Assembly (NCBI RefSeq): GCF_019112545.1
Contig: NW_025064881.1
Span: forward strand, 904,591 to 968,590
Direction of reading: 5' to 3'
Origin: Guyanagaster necrorhizus
Lineage: Eukaryota; Basidiomycota; Agaricomycetes; Agaricales; Physalacriaceae
Length of the DNA: 64,000 nucleotides
A program made the translations under genes and the position numbers. Below are positions 48,005 to 59,081 of the stretch, piece by piece. The notes beneath the pieces are model-generated. The model saw nothing but the letters and a program-made list of their open reading frames with translations, made no database searches and was not told where the DNA came from. Position 1 is the first letter of the stretch, and the number at the start of each line of letters is the position of its first letter.

Positions 48005-50000
48005 CTAAACACCGCGCCGTTCACGCATGGCTAAAGCAACAGCTGCCATCGTGGGTCTGTCATGTTTGTCTTGTGCCCAGCACTTCTCAACCCAAGACCA
48101 AACTCGATCCGGCACATCTAACGAGATCACACCGTCCAAGGTGCCATGCATAGGACGCGCAGGTCGCACTTTCTTCTCCAGTTGGATTAGGAGAGCGCCA
48201 AACGCAGTGCCCGAAAAAGGACCTTTACCTCGATAGACCTAAAAAATATACATTTTTCAGAACGTGAAAAGGAAACGGGAAGGGGTGGGAACCTGTACCT
48301 CGTAACAAAGGCACGCAAAAGCGTAGACATCTGAGGCCTTCGAGACGCACATATCCTCATCATCCACATCACCGCATGCCAGAAGTTCAGGAGCTTTATG
48401 TCCAGGAATACCACTTCCCGACCTCGGAGCTGATCTGGTAATGACACTCAAAGCAGCAAGGCCAAAGTCTGCGATCTGAGCGTGGTACTCATTATCAATA
48501 AGCACGTTGGACTACAAAGCAGTGTCAAAGCAGAGACACTGTTACATTGAAAACAGTGACTTACTCCATATAGATCACCATGGACAATGCCAGTATCATG
48601 CAGGTATGTCAATCCTTCAGCGACTTCAGTGAGCTTGATCACATCAAGTTATGTACTGAATATCAATGACATATGAGCAGCGGTACTTACAAGGCGTTCG
48701 CAATCCAATGCTTCAGGACCGGTTTGTTCCCGGAATTTCATTATGGAGCCATGAGATCTATAAGGCAAAACAATGCTAAGATGTGGTGAGAAGGATACTT
48801 GATCTATCCCAAGGACAGGAAGGATATTTTTGTGATGAGCAGTGCACCACAGAAAGGCCTCCTGGCAAAAGCGCTAGAGAAGTGTAGCTGCAGTCAAAGC
48901 TGCACACGATAACAACAAGTCCTCTCACCTTCATAAGTAATCCTGGATTTTCACGGAAGTCATCGACCCAGAAGCGCAGGACCTTGAGAACAACATCGGT
49001 GCCGTTATATCGTGCACGATAGATCCTAGCATTTCCTCCTTCATTGAACACCTGGTCTTCATGGTCCTCTGATGTGATCAGAAAGTTACGTGGCAAGATA
49101 TTGCTGTTGCAAGCAAGCTCTCGCAAAAGCCTGCAGCATCTCTGATGAACTCTCAGATCATATCGGTCGAGGAGCACTCGACCACTGACAAGCTTAACAA
49201 ACAGTTAGTGTAATACTCATGAAGGGAGTCTGTGAAGCAAGAACAAACTTGAAAAAATAGGTCGAGCATCTGCACTGCGTTGTGTCCTGTTAATGAGGCG
49301 AAAGAGCAGCTGAGCTCACGTGAGCAACATATATTCATGGCAGACTGGCACAGGGCATCCATGTCAGATGCTATCTCAAGTACTGGCATGAATGTGAGAT
49401 GTATTTGAGAAGATGAAAAGCAGTTGGGAATTACCTGAGGAGGCCAAATCTGCTGCTTGCTGCATTGTCCGCGAGATGGTGGTGTCTTGCTGTTGAGATA
49501 TTTTTATATTCCCGACACAAGTTACTGTGTTCTTGTAGGCTGTTCTTTGTATTGATTTTGATGCTTCCTGGAAGTAAAGAAGGACCATGAGTTCGTGAAT
49601 AAGAAGAGGGTCATCAGTAATTTGACAGCACCGACCTCGCCCGCACATCCCGAGCCAAAGCCATTGGAGATTGAACGAAGACTTGTTGATCGACAAAGTA
49701 GTATAGACTGGCAAGCGGTCCCTATCCTAGCCTTGGGCAGTGACCTACGTTGCAAGGATGTTGGTAAGCTGAGTTGACAAGTTGACAAGTTGACAACGTT
49801 CAAGGGTGAAACAAGGGTTGCAACGTTGAAGAGTCGTACCTTCCACCTTCTTCTCGAGATTGAGAAATGTACGCCAAGAAAGTGTTCAGTTGGGCTCCCA
49901 AATTGCTAACAGTGACAGATTCGGACAAAATCGTCGACTTTGTTATGCCGGGCCGCGACCCTTGGGATTTGAAAATTTTCCACTCTATTGCCTCCACCAA
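48005..50000 (-). CDS. TKL-type protein kinase, second copy, altered catalytic loop
   Basis: Same group as the neighbour at 45021-47743 and on the same strand. Kinase part: VFNEGGNARIYRARYNG (near 49040), ATP-binding Lys in VVLKVLRFW (near 48985), ILPVLGID, VAEGLTYLHDTGIVHGDLYG (near 48570-48630), IADFGLAAL (near 48460), GHKAPELL, ASDVYAFACLCYEV and a C-terminus VEKCWAQDKHDRPTMAAVAL, stop at 48005. The catalytic loop reads HGDLYGSN, with Tyr where most kinases have Lys. N-terminal exons (QEASKSIQRTAYKNTVTCVG, DMDALCQSAMNICC) are helical. No good ATG could be fixed. The frame from about 50015 (SQGSRPGITKSTILSESV) lacks ATG, so the true start may be at 49588 or in an exon beyond 50030. Confidence 0.7.
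49772..49796 (+). repeat. Short tandem repeat, three units of GTTGACAA(G)
   Basis: Three consecutive copies of a 9-base unit, apparently within an intron near the 5' end of the second TKL kinase gene. Confidence 0.7.
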
Positions 50001-50759
50001 TGTGGATAATGAATTATGAACAGCAGGGTCATGATACTGACTTCACTAGACTGCAGCGTGTTATGATACTCCGTCTTGAAAGGTAATTCTCGTCGCTCCA
50101 TCATATTTATCGAAGCTGACTTGCTTGACACCGTCTTTCTTTGAAGCTTAACATTGTCGCACAGACCGTTTCAAGTTCGTTTGTTCGAAAGTCTGTTGGT
50201 GATTAGGGACTAGGATTCCACTGATAACTAATAAGTTGCCCTCTTCATGTCGCCGGTCAATGTGACATCGAAGTTTGTGATGGGAAGACTTGTATGGGTT
50301 AAAGAATACGATCATCCGTGGTGCTCAAACGTGAGAACGTGCTGGCTTGTCTGTCGAATTGCTGGCCGCTAAATGAGATCACCAGGTGCCCAAAGCCTCC
50401 TGGCTTATATCTTCCGGATCTTTGAATCGCATCTGCCTCAGGCACCTAGCCTCTTTTGGGTGGATGTTCCCTCCAGAAATTAAGCACCAGTTGCTGTGGA
50501 CTTGCAGATAAATGGGCCAAGTGCGCTGAAAAAATTCCCCTATGTTCTGCCTGACATGTGGCTGTTATTCCGGAGCTATGTTATGAGACATCACGGTCAT
50601 CTTGCGTTTTGTCCGACTCTGGCGGGTTACACGGTGATCAGGAGTGAAATCGCACGACCCCCGGCCATCACCCGATCGACTTGGCTGCTTGGCTGTAACT
50701 AAACCCTACCCTCACTCTCACTCTCACCATCTCGCAGGATTATACAGACTTTCACGAAA
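50001..50759. other. Divergent spacer kinase / F-box gene
   Basis: About 750 bases. Plus-strand codons near 50360-50480 (ASWLISSGSLNRICLRHLA) look like part of an F-box-like protein but have no intact frame. An ACCCTCACTCTCACTCTCACC tract lies at 50702-50729, just before the next start. Confidence 0.4.
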
Positions 50760-52337
50760 ATGTTATTTGATATACCAGCAGAATTGACAGAGCATATCAT
50801 AAAACAGGTATGCATCTGATTTTGTGGACTATCTCACTATCTGAAACCTCTTCAGTTGAATAGCCGTTGCGATCTCGTACGTTTGGGGTCAACATGCAGG
50901 CAGGCGCGCGCCGCATGCCAGCCGCGAATCTTCCTTAATCTGAAGGTTCGAGTCGGTTGTCAATCTCAAAACGACCGAAACATGTCCCTTCTCAAAAGTC
51001 TTTCACGAGGAAAGACAGACGTAGCAAAATACGTGCATAAATTATCTATCTTCACAATCTTCTCACGCCGCTACGACTCCCGCCGTTCTGAGTTGTCAGA
51101 TGCCTACAACAGGACGGCTCGTACGAAGGCGCGTGGATTGGAAAAGATGATGAAGCTCATTGTTCGTGTGATCCCGCAGTTTGTCTCCCTGGAATATTTT
51201 CAGTGTGTGATCTCACACTCGTCGTATGCTCTCATCTGATGATTCTTTCTCAGCTGTGATTTGGAGCCTTCAGGAGGTTACAAGCTTACCGATGTCGACA
51301 TTATCGTTCGAGCTCTGGCGGGCCTATCACACCTTGCTAGTTTGAGCCTTGATTTTGGCCATGGCCCCTTCCTCTTGGTCCCGCCTTATCTCACTAGGAC
51401 CTCTTTGAGCCAATTCAAAACCCTTCATTCTGTGGAGATATGGGGAGAAGCCAGTTCCTATGAGACTGTCCTCGGTCCGCTGCTTGCTAATAATCCTGAA
51501 CTGACTCGCGTAACCATCTTCGGTAGCGGATCCGCACTCGTGACATCACTGGGTGAGATCCAGGCCCTGTACGACATTCCCGTTCTCCCTATTACCAGTA
51601 TTTGCATTGGGTGTTCGCTCGACGCTACCATCCCGCAATTCCTTCCTCACCTTCGCCATCTCCGCATCGCAGGTACCAACGGTTTTGGCATACCACCCGA
51701 CTTTTGGATAGCACTCATCCATAGGGGGATCGCGCTTATCACCTTAGTCACTAATATCACAACGGATGCCCTTATGGCGTACCTCGAGTCCTACTCTGGT
51801 CTAGAGGTGCTTTCGTTGTCTCCGGTGAACGATCATCACGCGGAGGCGTTCTATCAACGCGTTCTCATGCAGCATGCCTATACTTTGAGAAAGCTCTCCA
51901 TCGAGATCGAGTCAGTGGGGAGATGGTGTGTTGGTCCGCGTGCTTTCGAGATGATATCCCAGTGCACGGGTCTAGTCGAGCTGAACATGCCCGTCTACGT
52001 GAACGGGGTTGTGTATAATACCCAAAAAACGGCAGTGAGTATCTCACAAACCCGGTCCTGAAATCAATGCTTATGCTGAACGAAGGTGGACCTTCAACAC
52101 CTTCTTACCCGTTTGCCAAATTTGCGACAGCTTTATATGCGGGGCCCAAAGCCGACCCATGAGTTCACGGGCTTGTTTATCCAGAGTGCCATCAGTCATT
52201 TCCGCATGGATAGGCCGCTAGAAATGGAAGTTTCAACGGATTTATGGGTTTATCGAGCCAAAAAGGAAGATGCTTTCCATGTTCTGCGGTGTGTCGGGAC
52301 GTGGAAAGCGACATGTTTGCCATGGAATTTATGGTAG
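50760..52337 (+). CDS. F-box / leucine-rich-repeat-like protein
   Basis: Putative substrate receptor of an SCF ubiquitin ligase. The start at 50760 (MLFDIPAELTEHIIKQ) splices to LNSRCDLVRLGSTCRQARAA, together an F-box-like helix set. A long region of irregular leucine-rich repeats follows: LAGLSHLASLSLDFG, FKTLHSVEIWGEAS, LLANNPELTRVTIFGSG, FLPHLRHLRIAGTNG, LESYSGLEVLSLSPVN, and after an intron LLTRLPNLRQLYMRG. Stop at 52335. About 480 residues, with four exons. Targets unknown; such genes are highly expanded in mushrooms. Confidence 0.78.
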
Positions 52338-55053
52338 AAAGTTGCCAATCTTGCCGAATCGATTTAGATCACCGGTTTGTTACCCGAGATAAGATGACCA
52401 AAATCCTGACTCTTCCCGGGGTTATGCCATTCATGAGTGCCGTTCAATCTCGCTACACTCAAGGTGGGAGGTGCCTCTGTCCCCTCGAAATCCGTTCTAA
52501 ACGCTATCCCAGGATACCATCGGCATCCACCCATCCAACTTTGGCATTCTGCCTAAAACGGCGCTCCTGAGCTCAACAAAAAGTACGCTAATCGGGTGCT
52601 GCACGACGTGGGACTGTGTGCATGGGTCTTTAGCTCTACAGAGGCTGGCAAAGGGAAGACTTGGTATGGAGACGGATTCAGACTGCATTATAAATGTCCG
52701 TCAATTGCACCAGCAGGATAACAAAAACTTGAGAATTGTGCAGGTTGGTCGTCTTCAGACCGTTCATATCCGAAGTGGTACTCGCAACGGTGAAGTCCTC
52801 GAAAGCTGAATCTATCTGGTGTACGTTCCATTCTGTACCAGTCCTCATCTTGACTTAATCGGTATGATAGTAACGACGGGATTGTCATACATATCATTGA
52901 TGTACCTCCTCCAACCTTCGGCATTTGACCTGAACAAGCGGGTACCAGATTCTGAGCTCATCATTTCCTCTGAGCTGCTTGATGCCGGTGTCGCGTCGAG
53001 GATGCACATTGATGCTGGGTGTGTCGTACGGAGGCGGATGAGTTTATGACGGCGAAGCTGGGCCACCAAAGGCGACTGAAGGATTCCTGGTGAAGCAAGA
53101 ATCGAAGAGAGCACTGTATCAGATCGTGGTGTGTTTTCCTCCTTGTTTTCTTTCTGAGCCGGCTACTAACGCGATGGCCAGTGTTCGATAGCGGAGTCAG
53201 GCCTCGACAACGTGTCATGGAGGAATGCGTTTCAAAAAGAAGCAGAAGGTGATGTGGTCGTGGAGTAACGACCGGTATGTTCATATATACTCCTTCCCTT
53301 ATATTTCCATCATCTGACTTGAAGAAAACTAGACCTTGACCGTGTTTAATGATGGAGCACGACGACTTCAGGCTACAGTTTGCAAAAATAGCCTTGTGTT
53401 CTTTCGCAATGATGGGATCTCGCTAAACCCGTCGGCATGCCTTGGATTATGCTCAACGCTGACAGAATAAAGGTCATTGGCACAGCCGATAACAACGATA
53501 TGCACGGACTAGCCACCAGTGTTTTCATGCCAAGGGAGACTCGGGGCGTCTCGTAGTACTCTGGCTGTTTACATCGACACTTATGGCAATGATAGAGGGG
53601 ATGCGGGTACAACCTTGATAGGGAGATGGACGAGGAGATCCTCGAAAGGGGATGTGCTCATATTTACAACTTCAGGTTCACCCAAGTGAAGAGAGTATCG
53701 ATTCATCGTCGTACAGAATTTTTGTATTCTAAATCGGTATCCTGAATGGAGAATCGGTCTGGTCTGGTCGACTCTGCGAAATAGAAAATAACAGAGGGAT
53801 GGATGGTAGGTTGGGTAAAATACGCCTCGGACTCTTTTTCCGCGTCCAAAATCCCCTTGGGGTCTGTCAGATTAGAGAGATCCCGCCCGACCGGCAAACA
53901 GACATATATCTTGCGACAGTACGATTTTGAATCTGGAATGAAGGGATAGTGACGCCTCGCACTGGTTTGAGGCCTTGGAAATACCCTCTCGGTGGTGATG
54001 GATATATCTAAACCTTCGAGTTCACTCTTTGGAGCCGAGCAACCGCCATGTTCTCAGCAGGATTCCAGCGCCTGAGATCGTCATGGGCTGGTCACAACGA
54101 AATTTAATCTCTAGGTATCTCAACCTGGGCAGGAGGGTATCTCAATAGGTGGGGTCACGTGAGTGTCCATTTCTGGATTCTAACACGCTGAATATCCGAG
54201 TCAGCTTGAGAGGAGTGAGCCTGGTAGGGCATAGCTCGACATTATCAGTGAGCACAGGGATATCTAGGGAATCCTGAAGGGAAAGCTTCCGGAATCCAGA
54301 TTGGACATCTCCAGCATCGAAGCAACGGACGCCTTCGTAGATTTCGGACACTCCAACGTGGTGTCCATAATACCTCAGGTGTCTGTCTCCTGTCTGTCAT
54401 ATGTGTGTCTGAACGCCACTGATTTGTGCTTTCGTCATACTAATCTCCGAATCTTTAGGCTCTGGTTCAAATAGGCTCTTCGCCTGTTGCCATTGTCAGT
54501 TTTTCCAATACCTGAAATCGTGTCGCTTTACGACTCTATTGATCCTGTTGTTTGCATCTCAGCGATCTGAACAGCGGCGCTCATGACACTAGGCTGTAAC
54601 CCGAGATTCAACATGTTCTCGAAGCCTCAGCACGGGACGGTCGAGATGGCGCAGGGTTTCGGCTCCCGGTGACGCCTATCAACCACCAATCATGTCGAAG
54701 CTATTTCGCATGAGCAGAAAAGTTGCCAACGCAACTACGCAACCCTGTTCTTCCTACCGAGCATCTCTAGACTGCGGCGGGTTGACTTCGGACCTCTGCC
54801 TCTTGAAGCAAGCAATGTTCTCGCTTTCGAACTCCGAGGTTCACGGTATAGACACTACAGTCACATCTTGTCCTTGATCCAGATTCGCGCACCTCTGGTG
54901 GAGCGTCTACATTGATAGGGATGCTGCATTCTATCTACTGGAGAAAATGGTATCTTTTTTGTTCCAGCTTTCGCGTTGTCATGCGTGGGTGCCGATTGGA
55001 TCCACCTGCTCCTCTCCACAGATACTCCGCCTGGTAACCACTACTTGTGTGCA
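52338..55053. other. Gene-poor region with F-box/LRR-like debris
   Basis: No intact gene seen in 2.7 kb. Coding-like but broken stretches occur on both strands, for example minus near 54160-54345 (RKLSLQDSLDIPVLTDNVEL) and minus near 53710-53890 (SNLTDPKGILDAEKESEAYF). Frames end after 30-70 codons. Best read as decaying copies of neighbouring F-box-type genes. Confidence 0.45.
54673..54915 (+). pseudogene. F-box/LRR-like gene fragment
   Basis: An 80-codon frame between stops encodes YATLFFLPSISRLRRVDFGP, LPLEASNVLAFELRG and HILSLIQIRAPLVERLH, in the style of the repeat region of basidiomycete F-box proteins. No start, F-box or downstream continuation. A second frame just upstream (54600-54700) also looks coding, so a frameshift is likely. 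Confidence 0.45.
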
Positions 55054-55059
55054 TATAAA
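55054..55059 (+). promoter_or_regulatory. Probable TATA box of the AA8 gene
   Basis: TATAAA lies 138 bases before the ATG at 55192, a usual distance for a TATA-driven secreted-protein gene. Confidence 0.55.
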
Positions 55060-55191
55060 GACTGTCAAAGGCAAATGGAAATGCTAATATCCTTTCTCTC
55101 ATTCGCTGCCTCTTGCCTTCTTTGCGGATCCCCGCCCAGGTTATACTACTCTCTTTTACTCGTCCAATACTTCAATTCCGTCTCATTGGCT

Positions 55192-56395
55192 ATGTTCTCG
55201 CGGCGTACCTTTGTGACTTCTGTCGCGGTGCTATTGGGCATCCGAGGAGCTGCTGGCCAGTCTGCCTCTGCTTACACCGACCCAACAACGGGAATGACCT
55301 TCCAGGCATTGCAAGATTCATCGACGGGATTTGTCCTTGGAATCGCACTGCCAGAAACCATTGGTACTGATTTCATTGGTCAGATGGTAAGCTTTGGGTT
55401 TTTTGGCTCTAATAATTAGTGTTTAAATTCTTCCTTCCCCTTCTCTGAACAGGTGTTTGCTCTGACCGACGGAGCAGGATGGGGAGGTGCTAGCTTTAAT
55501 GGTGCCATGACCGAGAGTCTGCTTCTCGTGGCTTGGCCGAATGGGGATGAAGTTATGGCATCTTTCCGAGAGGCAACGTTCGTGTCCTATCATTCTGTAA
55601 CTGCTAGGCTATTCATTTGACAAATTTGTCTTACAGTGAGTACTCTACACCACCTGTTTACAACGGCAGTGACGTCACACTCTCTACCGTTGCCGACGGC
55701 ACATACATCAACGATACCCATCTCTCCTTGACCTTCCTTTGTGGAGGCTGCATCGTTGGAGACGACCTCACTTTCTCCAGCAATGACACCAGCGCTGTCT
55801 TGGGCTGGGCATATTCAACCTCAAGCCCTTCAGACGTTACCGACGAAAGCACCGATTTGGTGTACCACAGTGCTGGATATGGAGAGTTTGGGCTGGGGAT
55901 TGCCGATGCTCAGACGTCTGAGTATGAGACTTGGGCCGCCCTTGCTGTCGGGGATGATTCTGGAAGCAGTTCGTCTGCGGTTTCTTCCACGCCGGTGCCG
56001 GTTTCTTCTGTGACGGCCGCTGCGACTTCAACCATCGTAGCGTCGTCCTCCACCAGGAGTGCTGCCTCTGACGCGTCGTCTTCTGCGACCAGCGAAGCCA
56101 CCATCACGACGACCAAAGTAGCTAGTACAACTTTGGCATCAGTGGGCACGACAACTACGAGCGCGGACTCGTCAACCATTACAGATGCCAATGTCTGTAT
56201 GAATAGTATGTTTATGTTATCATTCCCCATTTTTCCGACGTGCTTAACGAACCGAAATTAGACTATAATAGCTGCATTGCTGCTAGTCAGCCGGATCCGG
56301 ACTGGGAGGGATGTGGTGCGACGAAGGATTCTTGCTTGGCGAATGCAACATACGTTCGGACAAGGAGGTCGAGTAGTCTGGGACGCCGGTTGTAG
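55192..56395 (+). CDS. Secreted AA8-type cytochrome b domain protein
   Basis: Extracellular haem b domain like that of cellobiose dehydrogenase, able in such proteins to pass electrons to lytic polysaccharide monooxygenases or iron. The start at 55192 gives a signal peptide (MFSRRTFVTSVAVLLGIRGA, likely cut after AAGQ). Mature domain: AYTDPTTGMTFQALQ, LPETIGTDFIGQM spliced to VFALTDGAGWGGASFNGAM, LLLVAWPNGDEVMASF, two Cys in FLCGGCIVGDD, then LVYHSAGYGEFGLG. A Met and the His in YH are the probable haem ligands. A Ser/Thr/Ala-rich linker of about 75 residues follows, then a Cys-containing end (NSCIAASQPDPDWEGCGATK, DSCLANATY) to the stop at 56393. No flavin dehydrogenase domain follows. Four exons. 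Confidence 0.85.
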
Positions 56396-57064
56396 GGGTA
56401 GCTTCGCAGGCACACTAAAAAATCCTTCAGGAATTTGCCGCATATGATATCCTCAACATGCCAGTCATGGAATGTTCTATCAGAAATTCTTGTGTTGGTC
56501 CTTTCATGTCCTTTGATGCACCGGTGAAACTTTACGTGGGCGTTGGAACAGTGGCGGCCCGATACCGGAGTGAAGTTGCTCTCGGCTGGGCTGTATCTAG
56601 GCTTATTGAACGCGTCTCCGAGCCATGTCCTATTTTTTTTTCTCCCCACTTTCTTCAGTATCAAGGGAAATGTGCGTCCTTCGGAACAACTTGCTTCTAA
56701 TTGACACAGTCTAATATATGGATTCTTGAATTCCTGATTCCGATGGGCTCGGCTGAACTCTGCATGAAAGTCTGGAGATGCGAACTCTGGCCAGTGGCCA
56801 GCCTGAGTGGCTGGGTGATCCGATAATGGAAACGTCATTACATACTGTTCCGACATTCATGAGTCGTTGGGGGGCCGTTGCAGCTCTGGCGCCTTTATAT
56901 ATCTGGTGCAATGACCCGACATTCCAAACTCGACGATCAGCGCCTTTCTAACAAGGTCAACTGGCGATAAAAATCAAGAGCCTGACAGGAACTTTTACTT
57001 GTGCTTTTCCCGGTACGTATTCTTCCACATGCCTGATGTACTAATACCTACAATATTTCAGGTT
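56396..57064. other. Spacer AA8 / F-box gene
   Basis: A 189-codon minus-strand frame (56287-56856) overlaps the AA8 3' end; it shows no domain and is probably chance. TATATAT near 56895 could serve the next gene. Confidence 0.4.
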
Positions 57065-58390
57065 ATGGATGATTCCTATCCGACAACGAGCTCCCGACGG
57101 CCCAGCTCGTCACTCAATGTCCCAAATGAAATTTTAACAACAATTTTCTCGGTTGTAGTCCATTCTGCTCCAGCTTCAGAGCATCCTCGAGTCCTTTCTT
57201 GTATCTCCCTTGTCTGTCGCGACTGGTGCGCAGTCGTCGCCGACTCCTCGGAACTCTGGACCACAGTGTACATGTCCCACATCACCGACCTCCCGACCGC
57301 TCAACTATTCTTCGAGCGTTCAACTCCCCGTTTACTCGATGTCATACTCAAGTTTGACTTTTACGTCAACTGGTCCATCAGTGCTAAGATCGCGGAAGTC
57401 ACAATGCCGTATCTTCATCGGTTTCGAACTCTCAATGTCGAGTTCGATAATCCGGACACGTATCTTGCTTTTTCCAACCTCTATCGCACCACTGCTTCAT
57501 CCCCACCCTATTTGAGCAGCCTTCGCCTCCATTATACCGGAAGGACTTGGAGTTTCGCGATGATACCCAACGTCCCTCTACTTTCCTCTGCGAATAACAT
57601 CGTTTTCCTTGACCTTCACCGTCTCCCAGTGAACGTAGTATCCCACTACTCCGGCCTCACCATGCTTTCCTTATACCGCATCTTTCTGGGTCACGCGCGC
57701 TTGCGAGATCTGTTTCTCGCGTCCCCGTCACTCGAAACGCTCATCCTCGCAGCGTTACACACATTCGACGGGCCCAACACCAGCTCAGACCTTCCTCCCA
57801 TCGATGCGTCCTCCCTGCGATCCCTAGCCCTCAGCATGGACAGCTCGCATCGCGATTCGTGTGTATCCGGCCGGTGTGTCATATCCTGCCTTCACATGCC
57901 GAATCTCCAGAGTTTGGAGGTATACGGGCGATGCAGGTCTACCGCCGTAGGTTTAGGGGCGCACTTTGGTGACCTCCCAAAGCTGCGGAAGCTCCGGCTG
58001 CAGCACCTCGTGTGCTCTGATCACGATGGGCCCTTCTTCCGATCCCTTAAGCGATTGGAGCTTGTGGACGCGGATCTAGGAGGGAGGTGTTTCCCTCTTC
58101 CGTCGTTATCATCGTTGCTGTATGATTTGGATGGGGGAGGAACCCATTATGAATGGTTGGCAGATACTTGTCATCGGCCAGGACCTCCGTTACGCGTTCA
58201 GATAACGGATTCCAAGATAAACCAGTGGGTACAGGGTGAAGGGGGCTGGGATGAGCATGCTATTGTCGAAATCTGCCCTCGGATGTCGGTCAAGGGGATG
58301 TTCGACTGGGCGATTCTTGAATGTGACAGGGAATATAGGGACACTGAATCTGACTGGTTTGATTCGTCCTCTGATTCTGACTCTTCTTGA
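57065..58390 (+). CDS. F-box protein
   Basis: Putative SCF ubiquitin-ligase receptor. The ATG at 57065 (MDDSYPTTSSRRPSSS) follows an acceptor-like TTTCAG. The F-box is LNVPNEILTTIFSVVV with ISLVCRDWCAVVADSSELWT (about residues 17-70), the common basidiomycete form. Leucine-rich irregular repeats follow (LHRFRTLNVEF, YLSSLRLHYTG, NNIVFLDLHRLP, SLETLILAALHTF, LPKLRKLRLQHLV, FRSLKRLELVDADL). A short acidic Ser/Asp tail ends at 58390. Single exon of about 441 residues. Substrate unknown. Confidence 0.85.
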   Translation: MDDSYPTTSSRRPSSSLNVPNEILTTIFSVVVHSAPASEHPRVLSCISLVCRDWCAVVADSSELWTTVYMSHITDLPTAQLFFERSTPRLLDVILKFDFYVNWSISAKIAEVTMPYLHRFRTLNVEFDNPDTYLAFSNLYRTTASSPPYLSSLRLHYTGRTWSFAMIPNVPLLSSANNIVFLDLHRLPVNVVSHYSGLTMLSLYRIFLGHARLRDLFLASPSLETLILAALHTFDGPNTSSDLPPIDASSLRSLALSMDSSHRDSCVSGRCVISCLHMPNLQSLEVYGRCRSTAVGLGAHFGDLPKLRKLRLQHLVCSDHDGPFFRSLKRLELVDADLGGRCFPLPSLSSLLYDLDGGGTHYEWLADTCHRPGPPLRVQITDSKINQWVQGEGGWDEHAIVEICPRMSVKGMFDWAILECDREYRDTESDWFDSSSDSDSS

Positions 58391-59081
58391 TTCATGTCTG
58401 GATTTATGATGTATTTCTGCCCTAATTACACTTGGTAAATTTTATGCAGATACATACGTGACTACTAGTGATTCGTTGAACGACAGAGCCTGTCTAAGTA
58501 AACGAATGTTACACCTTGGCATTGAAGAATTGGCCATCAATGATGGCTAAGGACATGTCAGGCAGCTGTAAATTGTCCATACATAGTACTAGCATGGAAT
58601 TGAGACTGCCATCTCAGTATGAAGCCTGTGAGGGTCCTCGATTTCCATACTGATATTCGAGCTGGCTCTGGACTAGAATCGGTGGAAAGGTTGACCTGGG
58701 TGGTACCCTATCCAATACGTAACCTAGCGCGCGTATCAGTGCTCACGTTAGACAGGAATTCTTTGAGGGGTGCCGGTGGGCTGAATTTGTGCTGCTACAC
58801 TGTTATACAGAAAAGTCACCAATACTGTCGAGGACCTTTTTCTAGGCTCAAACGGCCAAGTTCTGGACAGAAAGACTGGTACTTGTTACGAATCCGCTTT
58901 GAATCCGCCACTCGCGCGATGGGGAAGAAGATCCTTCAACTCTTCAAATATGATTGGCTCGTCTATAATCTCACATGATACCTGGGACCGGTGCGGTCCT
59001 CCCTTCCCCTGTGGCGGTGACTCGCTTCTCCATGTTAACTGTCGAGTTCATGACCAAGCGATGTTCCTCCCCCATTCCTTC
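58391..59081. other. Spacer F-box / ZIP transporter
   Basis: About 690 bases. Plus-strand short frames (58619-58978) show no domain. The right end holds the ZIP promoter; an alternative in-frame ATG for ZIP is at 59061. Confidence 0.4.

Noticed and set aside
49595..50026. Plus-strand coding-like pieces (DWQAVPILALGSDLRCKDV, KIVDFVMPGRDPWDLKIF)
   Set aside because: They overlap the kinase exons on the minus strand, have no ATG, and give no complete frame. Kept as shadow frames, though a small gene cannot be fully excluded.
50698..50729. Telomere-like TAAACCCTACCCTC tract followed by CTCACT repeats
   Set aside because: Only about one and a half telomeric units; a CT-rich promoter tract is the simpler reading.
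52800..53120. Short frames on both strands as a possible gene
   Set aside because: No frame longer than 90 codons, no splice-consistent join, and no family resemblance.
56287..56856. 189-codon minus-strand open frame
   Set aside because: Overlaps the AA8 gene end in antisense, shows no domain, and probably reflects stop-poor composition.
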